Assembly: GCA_028282545.1 (NCBI GenBank)
Contig: JANQHT010000018.1
Span: 1 to 64,000 of the forward strand
DNA: 64,000 bases
DNA from: Spirochaetales bacterium
GTDB taxonomy: Bacteria; Spirochaetota; Spirochaetia; DSM-27196; Alkalispirochaetaceae
Direction: 5' to 3'
The position numbers and the translations under genes are program-made. Shown here piece after piece: positions 44,442 through 51,254 of this stretch (positions within the stretch are counted from its first letter, which is position 1; each line of letters starts with the position of its first letter). Below the pieces are notes generated by a model that saw nothing but the letters and a program-made list of their open reading frames with translations, was not told where the DNA came from and ran no database searches.

Positions 44442-45603
44442 AGGCGTCGACGACGCTCCCGTAGTGGAGGTACCGCGCCCGGCGCTCCTCAAAATCCTCG
44501 GCGCCGCTCACCAAAAATGCGCGGAGCCCCTCCAACGACGCATCGGCCTCGAGACGTTCGCGAAGCGCAGGCCCGCCTGCGAGGCGATCGAAGAAGTACC
44601 CGTCGCCCTCCCACAGTTCGCGCCACTCGAAGGCGGACCGATCGAACCGCCGCGCTTCGCGCAGGATCGCCGCGCCGACCGCGAGCGCATCTACCGCCGA
44701 TCGGTCGACCACGTGGACGAGCACACCCCGGCAGAGAAGACCGGCGTGCTTCGAAAACGTGGGGGTGAAGAAGATCGAGGAGAATACCACCCCCGGCAGA
44801 TCGTAGGCGGCGAGGCGCTCGCGCAGGATCTCGCCGTCAAGCCACGGCGCTCCGCATATTTCGAATGGTCGCGTCGTCCCCCGCCCCTCGGAGAGGTTGG
44901 TGCCCTCCAAGAGGCACGTTCCCGGGTAGAGGATCGCCGTATTGAGACTCGGTAAGTTGGGTGAAGGAAGCGGCCAGGGGAGCCCGGTCTCGTCAAAGAA
45001 CGACGATCGGTCGTACCCCTCCATCCAGATCACCGACAGTTGCACGTCGGAAAAGTACTCTCCCTTGAGGTACTCCGCAAATTCGCCCACCGTCATCCCG
45101 TATCGCGGCGAGAGGCCGTACCCTCCGACAAAGCTGTCGAACGCCGCGGAGATCGCGGTACCCTCCACGCGGTCGGCGCGTATCGGGTTGGGACGGTCGA
45201 GGACGATCACCTCGGCTCCCGCTTTTTCGCACGCCTCCATCACGTAGGCGAGGGTGTACAGATACGTATAGTAGCGACACCCCACATCCTGGATATCGTA
45301 CACGACCGCGTCGAGCGGACGGAGCATCTCGGGCGTGGGGCGCAAACGGCTCCCGTACAGCGAGTATACCGGAATACCGCGAAACTCCTCGTCCACCACC
45401 TGGACCGCGTCTTGCGCCTCGCCGCGAAAACCGTGTTCCGGCCCGAACAGCGCCGCGACGCGCAGCCTACGCTCGAGAAACGCGCGCCACGTCGGTACCC
45501 CGGTGGACGTGAATCCGGTTGCGTTCGTCACCAGACCAAGTGCTTTGTTCCGTGCTTCCGGAAGTTCAAGAAAACGATCGACCCCGAGGTGTACGGCAGA
45601 CAT
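44434..45603 (-). CDS. namZ: Exo-beta-N-acetylmuramidase NamZ family (DUF1343)
   Basis: 389 residues with the DUF1343/NamZ pattern: LGLVTNATG, FGPEHGFRGEAQDA, VYDIQDVGCRYYTYLYTLAYVMEA, VLDRPNPI, PSPNLPSLNTAILYPGTCLLEGTNLSEGRGTTRPFE. NamZ removes MurNAc from non-reducing ends of peptidoglycan fragments (GH171). The protein has no signal peptide, so it would act on imported fragments. It stands at the far end of the island with murQ-like, epimerase, AmiE-like and ABC genes. Confidence 0.9.
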   Translation of the reverse strand: MSAVHLGVDRFLELPEARNKALGLVTNATGFTSTGVPTWRAFLERRLRVAALFGPEHGFRGEAQDAVQVVDEEFRGIPVYSLYGSRLRPTPEMLRPLDAVVYDIQDVGCRYYTYLYTLAYVMEACEKAGAEVIVLDRPNPIRADRVEGTAISAAFDSFVGGYGLSPRYGMTVGEFAEYLKGEYFSDVQLSVIWMEGYDRSSFFDETGLPWPLPSPNLPSLNTAILYPGTCLLEGTNLSEGRGTTRPFEICGAPWLDGEILRERLAAYDLPGVVFSSIFFTPTFSKHAGLLCRGVLVHVVDRSAVDALAVGAAILREARRFDRSAFEWRELWEGDGYFFDRLAGGPALRERLEADASLEGLRAFLVSGAEDFEERRARYLHYGSVVDAST

Positions 45604-45661
45604 TGTTGGACCTCAAACATAATCGTACACCAAGTGGGTGCGATGAGCAAAGGCTCGGGAT

Positions 45662-45870
45662 AGCAATTCTCAGTATGGACGGAGGGCGATAAGTCCTCCG
45701 ACGACCTTGTCTATAGCCAACCAACCAGCAGTTCGCATGGTGGAGACCACAGTGCCGATAGAAAGAACAAAACGCGTCTCTGCAGCGTAGCGAAGCCCAG
45801 CATTTTGTTCTTCCTTCCGGAGACAGCCGTGCCAAGGGTATGTGATCTCCACCATACGAACCGCTGCTCC
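45662..45870. repeat. Dispersed structured repeat, copy 4
   Basis: The stretch 45604-45911 holds no gene. It has the GCAATTCTCAGTAT start, the small hairpin near 45679-45700 (CGGAGGGC-loop-GTCCTCCG), and the outer arms 45727-45746 and 45846-45865 (18 of 20 paired). The inner hairpin pairs 45763-45775 with 45800-45812 (one G-U pair) and has nearly the same loop as copies 1 and 3. It lies directly upstream of the LuxR/radical SAM cassette. Confidence 0.8.
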
Positions 45871-45911
45871 CGCTACCCTATCCTCGTCTCCGTGTTAGAA
45901 TAGCCCCTCAC

Positions 45912-46031
45912 ATGAAGCTCCATTTCGTGCCGGTCGAGCCGCTGGTGCCCGAGAACGTGGGAGCCGCCGATCGGGTCATCAAGACCATGGGATTCGATTC
46001 TCTCCGTTTAGGCGTTGAGGAGCGGTCGTGA
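45912..46031 (+). pseudogene. 5' remnant of a SpoU/TrmJ-type RNA methyltransferase gene
   Basis: A 39-codon ORF begins MKLHFVPVEPLVPENVGAAD and runs to TMGFDSLRL before ending GVEERS-stop. The first ~34 residues match the start of SpoU-family 2'-O-methyltransferases (xxVLVEPxxPxNVGAxARxxKxxGF). The remaining ~120-200 residues and the knot are missing, and I do not find them elsewhere in the window. Its TGA overlaps the GTG of the LuxR-family gene, with GAGGAG in its last codons, so the remnant now acts as a coupled leader ORF for that gene. Confidence 0.7.
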
Positions 46032-48664
46032 GTATAGAAGATGCCGGCGAGATAATCAGAACCAAAGTGATCCGTCCTCGGGTGCGGGACGTGGTGGCGC
46101 GGGAGCGGCTCTACGGCGAGTTGGACAGAGGAGCCGAGCGCAAGCTCACCGTCGTGTCCGCCCCGGCGGGGTGCGGCAAGACCACCCTCGTCGCCGCCTG
46201 GCTATCGGAGAGAGAGAGAGATTCCTGCTGGATCAGCCTCGATCGTTCCGACGGTTCTGGTCACCGGTTTCTCAGGTACCTGGAAGCCGCCGTCGACGCC
46301 GTTCTGGAGCCTGAGGCCTCAACAAAGGCGAGCCTCGGCCTGACGGCCCTCATCAACAGGCTCGCCACCTGTGGAAAAGAGATGATCATCGCCCTCGACG
46401 ACTACCACCTCGCCGCGGGGGGCGAGATCCACGAAATCGTCAACTTCCTGTTGGATCGTTTGCCCCAGAACGTTCACCTGATGGTCCTCACCCGTGCGGA
46501 CCCCCCCCTCAGACTGGCCAAGCTCCGCGGGCAGGGAGAGCTGGTGGAGCTTCGCGTGGGGGAGCTTCAGTTTACCGTCGAGGAAGCCGCCGGATTCCTG
46601 TCGTCGGTCATGGGCCTCTCACTCGCAGCGGAGGACATCGCCCTCCTGACCGCCCGCACCGAGGGGTGGATCGCCGGCATCCAGATGATCGGAGCATCGC
46701 TCCGCGGGTATGACCGTCCCTCCGAGTTCCTCAAGAATCTCACCGCCGACAACCGGCACGTCTTCGATTACCTGCTTGAGGAGGTGCTGAATCGCCTCGA
46801 CGATGGAATGCGCGTGTTTCTCCTGAAGTGCTCGATCCTGAGCCGTCTTACCGCGAATCTCTGCGAGGCGGTAACCGACCGAGCCGACGCACAGGAGTTA
46901 CTCGAGTACGCCGACAGGAACAATCTTTTCGTAGCCCCTCTCGACGAGGAACGGCGATGGTTTCGCCTCCACCACCTGTTCTCCGATATTCTCTGTTCCC
47001 GTCTCGTTGCCGATGCCGAGGGAATGCGGGATCTGCACCGGCGTGCGGGCCGGTGGTTCGAAGACGAGGGCCTCTTCATAGAGGCGATAGATCACCTGAT
47101 CGCGGCGGGCGACTTCGAACGGGCCGCGGAGCTGTTGGATCGCCAGGGCGACGCGATCATGATGCGAAGCGAGGTCGAGGCCATACTTCGGTGGGTAGAC
47201 GTCATCCCCCCGGAGATCGCCGGGCGATATCAGTCGATCCACGTCTATCACGCCTGGGCCGCCCTCGTGAGCGGACGCCCCCTGGAGGCGGTGGAGCAGG
47301 TAGTGGGAGTGGTCGGCTCGGGGAGGCTCTCCGGCATCGCCTCCAGCATTCGGGCCTTCGTCGCCATGATTCAGGGACGATCCACCGAGGCGATGGAACT
47401 GGCGGATCGCGCGAGCAGGCAGATTCCGGGGAATCGGCATCTCCTCCACGGCCTGTCCGCCTGGACAAGCGCCCTCGCCCTCATTACCGCCGGCGATATC
47501 GAAGGCGGAGAGGCGGCCCTCGACGAGGCGTATCGAGACGCCCTCGACGTAGGTAACGTTCTGGTGGCGGTGCTTGCGCTTTCGAATCGTGGGGAAACCC
47601 TCGCGTTCCGGGGGAACCTCCTGGAGGCGGAGGCCACCTTCAGGCGGGCCCTGAGTCTGTCCGTGGATTCAGAGGGGCGAAGCATGCCGGTAGCCGGAGC
47701 AGCCCACCTGGGGTTGGCTGAGATAGCGCGATTACGGGGCGACGGTGAGGAGGCCCTCAGGTTCTATCGTGCGGGGATCGAATCCTTCCAGGGCTGGTTC
47801 GACATGGGCATAATGGACGGCTACGTAGGAGTGGCACGGGTTCTGCTCTCCCAGGGACAAACCGCCGAGTCGGACGCGGCCGTTGCCGAAGCCGAGCGTC
47901 TGGCCCGGGGCTTCGACGTAACGGAGTTCGACGACAGGCTGGTCGAGGCGTTGCGGTGCAAGATGCTGCTGCTGGCCGGACGGATAGACGAAGCGCGCGT
48001 CCGGATGGAGAATAGGGAGCCGCGGCCGGAGCCGGAGAGCTCGTTCCTCGTCTCTTACGTCAACGAAATGGAGGCCCTCATGCGGGCGCGACTCGATCTG
48101 GCGCAGGGCGACCTCGACTCGTGCATCGGTACGACGGATCGAATCGTGGACATGGCGCGGCGAAAGGAGTTGTTTCTCCTGTTGATAGATGCCCTGCTCA
48201 TATCCGCCCGAGCGAACTGGAAGGCCGGCAACTTCGACCGCGCCTTCGCAGATATCGTAACCGCGGTGGAACGGTCCGCGCCCCAGCGCTGCGTGCAGCC
48301 CTTCGTCGACGAGGGCGAAGAGATGGCGAGGATTCTCTACGAGGTCCGCAAGGCGGGTTTTGAAAACGACTTCATCGGTATCCTTCTGTCCGCCTTCCCC
48401 CTCCAGGAACGGAGCGAGGCGGCGGCGGTGGTCTCCGCGACGGCCTCCGACGAGTCCGGTTCGGTCGCCCCTCTCAGCCCCCGGGAGATCGAAGTTCTGT
48501 CCCTGCTTTCCGAAGGTATGTCGAATAAGGAGGTTGCTGCGGCGCTGTTCGTGTCGGAACGGACGGTCAAGTGGCACACTTCGAACATCTACGGAAAACT
48601 CAGTGTAACGAGCCGTACCCAGGCCCTCGCCAAGGCCCGCCAACTCGGAATACTCCCCACCTAA
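46028..48664 (+). CDS. LuxR-family LAL/MalT-like regulator
   Basis: 878 residues: a short N-terminus (TKVIRPRVR as in MalT), an STAND ATPase with Walker A APAGCGKTT at 46-54 and IIALDDYH, a winged-helix region, and a long TPR-like array (about 340-790). The C-terminal LuxR helix-turn-helix reads LSPREIEVLSLLSEGMSNKEVAAALFVSERTVKWH (about 815-855). It should activate transcription on binding an inducer and ATP. It is the first gene of the cassette with the 80-residue protein and the radical SAM enzyme, so those are likely its targets or partners. GTG 46028 has GAGGAG five bases upstream. Confidence 0.92.
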   Translation: MSIEDAGEIIRTKVIRPRVRDVVARERLYGELDRGAERKLTVVSAPAGCGKTTLVAAWLSERERDSCWISLDRSDGSGHRFLRYLEAAVDAVLEPEASTKASLGLTALINRLATCGKEMIIALDDYHLAAGGEIHEIVNFLLDRLPQNVHLMVLTRADPPLRLAKLRGQGELVELRVGELQFTVEEAAGFLSSVMGLSLAAEDIALLTARTEGWIAGIQMIGASLRGYDRPSEFLKNLTADNRHVFDYLLEEVLNRLDDGMRVFLLKCSILSRLTANLCEAVTDRADAQELLEYADRNNLFVAPLDEERRWFRLHHLFSDILCSRLVADAEGMRDLHRRAGRWFEDEGLFIEAIDHLIAAGDFERAAELLDRQGDAIMMRSEVEAILRWVDVIPPEIAGRYQSIHVYHAWAALVSGRPLEAVEQVVGVVGSGRLSGIASSIRAFVAMIQGRSTEAMELADRASRQIPGNRHLLHGLSAWTSALALITAGDIEGGEAALDEAYRDALDVGNVLVAVLALSNRGETLAFRGNLLEAEATFRRALSLSVDSEGRSMPVAGAAHLGLAEIARLRGDGEEALRFYRAGIESFQGWFDMGIMDGYVGVARVLLSQGQTAESDAAVAEAERLARGFDVTEFDDRLVEALRCKMLLLAGRIDEARVRMENREPRPEPESSFLVSYVNEMEALMRARLDLAQGDLDSCIGTTDRIVDMARRKELFLLLIDALLISARANWKAGNFDRAFADIVTAVERSAPQRCVQPFVDEGEEMARILYEVRKAGFENDFIGILLSAFPLQERSEAAAVVSATASDESGSVAPLSPREIEVLSLLSEGMSNKEVAAALFVSERTVKWHTSNIYGKLSVTSRTQALAKARQLGILPT

Positions 48665-48738
48665 AACCCTACTTTCGTCCAGTACCGTCGCCGGTCCCCA
48701 TGCACTACCTTTCACGCAACACAGATCAGGACGGGACT

Positions 48739-48981
48739 ATGGACGGACCGGCGGTGTTCCGAATTACGGTGGCGGAGATTCTTGGTGAGCATTGGTCGCC
48801 ATGGCTCTACGATATGGCGATCACCCACCGTGTCGGTGAAGCCGGAGAGCGTTTGACGGATCTCGAGGGAGTCGTTCGGGATCAGGCGGCGCTACGCGGG
48901 CTTCTGGATCGCATCTGGAACCTGCACCTCCGAATCGTATCGGTCGTCGAAGTCTCGAGAGGAGAGGACAGCCATGCATAA
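48739..48981 (+). CDS. Small 80-residue protein between regulator and radical SAM enzyme
   Basis: 80 residues, no signal peptide or Cys. The pattern is FRITVAEILGEHWSPWLYDM, then a Leu/Gly/Glu region, and RDQAALRGLLDRIWNLHLRI followed by VSVVEV. I recognise the DQAALxGLLxRIxxLxLxxxSV ending from many small uncharacterised proteins in other phyla but know no function. ATG 48739 is chosen on the AGGA upstream; ATG 48700 is also in frame. The radical SAM gene starts inside its last codons. It could be a substrate-binding or carrier partner of that enzyme, or a regulator; this is inference. Confidence 0.75.
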   Translation: MDGPAVFRITVAEILGEHWSPWLYDMAITHRVGEAGERLTDLEGVVRDQAALRGLLDRIWNLHLRIVSVVEVSRGEDSHA

Positions 48982-50455
48982 TAATCGGATGACCGTGCGA
49001 GATCGCCTCGTCCGGGAGTCATTGATCCGCGTGGCGGATAGGAGCCTTACCGGACGCGTGAATGACCTGAAGGGGCTCCTCTCGATAGCGCGATCTCCCG
49101 TATCGAACCCGGGATTGCGGGCTTTCCTAAAGGCGCTTAAGCGGGATATCGCCGATGAGAGCGGCCTTGCTCGCCTGTTCGCGCGGGTGGGCGCTGCCAC
49201 GAACTCCCGTTGTCGTCGTGCGCTGGTGGGGAACCTCGTATACAACTGGGGCGTCCTGGGAACGCGGATCAGGGAGTCCCTGATCCGGGACGACCGGTGG
49301 GTGCCCGCCCTGGCTGTCATCAGCCCGACCATGCGCTGCAACCTTGTGTGCACCGGGTGTTACTCCGCTCTCTATACCAAAGGAGGGGAACTTACCGACG
49401 AAGAGGTCGACCGCATATTGGCGGAGTTGCGGAGTCTCGGCTGCTACTTCGTCGTCGTCTCGGGGGGCGAGCCCTACGTGCGCAAGGAGATGTGGCTCCG
49501 ACTCTTCCGAAAGTACCGGGACATGTACTTCATGACCTATACAAACGCCACCCTCCTCGATCAAGCGACGGTCAATGAGATTGCGCGCCTCGGAAACGTC
49601 GCTCCGGCCATCAGTGTGGAAGGCTACGGGGAGGAAACCGACGCGCGGCGAGGCAAGGGCACCTATCGCCACATCGAGAACGCCATGGCGCGGCTCCGGT
49701 CGGCGGGCGTGCTCTTCGGCATCAGCGTCACCTACACGAGGCAAAACGTCGACCTCGTCACGACCGACGAGTTCGTCGAGCATTACATCGATCGCGGAGC
49801 GATCTTCGCCTGGTACTTCATGTTCATGCCCGTCGGGAAGGACCCGATACTCGACATGGTTCCCACACCGGAGCAGCGGTTCGAATGTGGAGAGCGTATT
49901 AGCGATCTGAGATCGCGCCATCCGATCTTTCTTGCGGACTTCTGGAACGACGGCCCCGCGGTCGGCGGATGTCTGGCGGGCGGGCGGAGCTATCTTCATA
50001 TTCTGAACGACGGGCGGATCGAACCCTGCGTATTCGCACACTTCGGCGTAGACAACGTGCGAAAAACCTCCATACTGGAGGCTACGAACTCGCGGTTCTT
50101 CCGAGGAATACGGGGCGAGTTTCCGTACAACGACTCGGGAAACCTCATGCGCCCCTGTATGATCGTCGACAACCCGGATGTTCTGAGAACCCTGGTGCAA
50201 CGCTACGTCGTACCGTCAGGTCACAAGCACTCGGAAGACCTGATACACGACCCCGATGTCGTGGAGTGGATCGATCGGTACGCGGAGCGGTATCGACAGA
50301 TCGTCGATACCGTGTGGGAGCGCTGTATAGAGGACCCCGACCACCGGTGGTACAGACACGGACCGGAGTATCGAGATCTGTTCAGGTTTAGAAAGTCGAA
50401 AACCGAACCACCGGTAGCCGCGAGCGCGAAAGAGGAAACGATCAGTTCAGGCTGA
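48974..50455 (+). CDS. Radical SAM enzyme with C-terminal Cys region
   Basis: 493 residues. A helical N-terminal extension of about 110 residues precedes the radical SAM core with the cluster motif CNLVCTGC (Cys 122, 126, 129), VVVSGGEPYVRKEM, and AISVEGYGEETDARRG. The C-terminal part has GGCLAGGRSYLHILNDGRIEPCVF and RPCMIVDNP, which look like a reduced SPASM-type cluster site. It should generate a 5'-deoxyadenosyl radical; the substrate is unknown. ATG 48974 has GAGAGGA upstream and overlaps the previous gene by eight bases. A repeat fragment follows 30 bases after the stop. Confidence 0.9.
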   Translation: MHNNRMTVRDRLVRESLIRVADRSLTGRVNDLKGLLSIARSPVSNPGLRAFLKALKRDIADESGLARLFARVGAATNSRCRRALVGNLVYNWGVLGTRIRESLIRDDRWVPALAVISPTMRCNLVCTGCYSALYTKGGELTDEEVDRILAELRSLGCYFVVVSGGEPYVRKEMWLRLFRKYRDMYFMTYTNATLLDQATVNEIARLGNVAPAISVEGYGEETDARRGKGTYRHIENAMARLRSAGVLFGISVTYTRQNVDLVTTDEFVEHYIDRGAIFAWYFMFMPVGKDPILDMVPTPEQRFECGERISDLRSRHPIFLADFWNDGPAVGGCLAGGRSYLHILNDGRIEPCVFAHFGVDNVRKTSILEATNSRFFRGIRGEFPYNDSGNLMRPCMIVDNPDVLRTLVQRYVVPSGHKHSEDLIHDPDVVEWIDRYAERYRQIVDTVWERCIEDPDHRWYRHGPEYRDLFRFRKSKTEPPVAASAKEETISSG

Positions 50456-50483
50456 TCAACGTCGTAACTGGGAGGGCAAGACC

Positions 50484-50555
50484 TAGCAATCCTTATTATG
50501 GACGGAGAGCGACAAGCCCTCCGACGAAATTGTCTATGGCCAACCAACAAGTGGG
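50484..50555. repeat. Dispersed structured repeat, copy 5 (left part only)
   Basis: It carries a diverged start (GCAATCCTTATTATGG), the small hairpin CGGAGAGC-loop-GCCCTCCG, and TTGTCTATGGCCAACCAACAAG. The outer arms and inner hairpin are absent. It lies right after the radical SAM gene, so the cassette is flanked by copies 4 and 5 in the same orientation. Confidence 0.65.
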
Positions 50556-50570
50556 CAAGACCGGGATGCA

Positions 50571-50600
50571 TTGTACCACGGAGGGGGGCGCAACTATGAT
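50571..50600 (+). promoter_or_regulatory. Promoter of the CstA/ArsA cluster, leaderless spacing
   Basis: TTGTAC (50571-50576), an 18-base spacer and TATGAT (50595-50600). Six bases separate the box from ATG 50607. Confidence 0.5.
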
Positions 50601-50606
50601 AGATGT

Positions 50607-51254
50607 ATGTGGCCCGCACTCCTCGTGGGAATCGTCGCTGCGTCGGTGTACGCGTACGAGCGCGGCAGACGGAGAAACCGTGCAATCGACGCCGCCACGG
50701 TGGCGGTGCTCGAACGGGAAATAAGCCCGACAAAGAAGCAGTACGTCGCGACGGACACCGGCGTCGCCCGTCGCTTTGAGTTCGCGTCGGAGTCGCGCTT
50801 TCCCATCGTCCGGGGGATGCTCACCCTCCTGCCGCGGTACGCGTTCCTCTATCTGCCTATCGCCCGGGCGCTGCGACGGCGCGACCTCCTTACGATCACC
50901 TTTCTGTCGGAGAGTTTGCCGGTTGGCAACGGCCACATCGTCAGCGCGCGGGCACTCTCCGACGGCTGGCACTTCGCCCGCGATATCGACGAGATGCGCC
51001 CGTACGAGACGGCCGATGGCGCCGCCGCCGCAACGGTGTTCTGTTATAATAGAACCGTTGCAGAGCGGCTGCGGAGCGTCGCGACGGAGGTGGTCGCGAT
51101 TCCCGGTTTCCGGTCGCTCTCGTGCAGCCACGATCCACGGTCGATCACGATCGCCTTCGAACCGAAGATCGCGACGATCGGTGAGTCGGTCTGGGGCGCG
51201 ATAGCGGCCGCCGATCGTTTGGCCGAGGAAGGGGAAGCATGGAGGGAACGTTGA
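50607..51254 (+). CDS. Membrane-anchored protein, paralogue of 56771-57457
   Basis: 215 residues. One N-terminal membrane helix (about 2-14) is followed by a GRRRN stretch and a cytoplasmic domain. The segment GMLTLLPRYAFLYLPIARALRRRDLLTITF is shared with the protein at 56771 (TLLPRQSWLYLPFSILVRKFDRLFLTF). No known family is recognised. It leads the cluster and overlaps the histidine kinase by 16 bases. Having one relative at each end of the cluster suggests both interact with the products in between. The leaderless promoter fixes ATG 50607. Confidence 0.72.
   Translation: MWPALLVGIVAASVYAYERGRRRNRAIDAATVAVLEREISPTKKQYVATDTGVARRFEFASESRFPIVRGMLTLLPRYAFLYLPIARALRRRDLLTITFLSESLPVGNGHIVSARALSDGWHFARDIDEMRPYETADGAAAATVFCYNRTVAERLRSVATEVVAIPGFRSLSCSHDPRSITIAFEPKIATIGESVWGAIAAADRLAEEGEAWRER

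Noticed and set aside
45566-45835. Small protein encoded by the repeat (SLRCRDAFCS-like translation shared by copies)
   Set aside because: The similar translations come from the conserved hairpin loop; frames differ before and after it and no start or ribosome site is shared.
45662-50555. Insertion sequence or transposon with its own transposase
   Set aside because: The cassette is flanked by repeats but encodes no transposase, integrase or recombinase; mobility could only be in trans.
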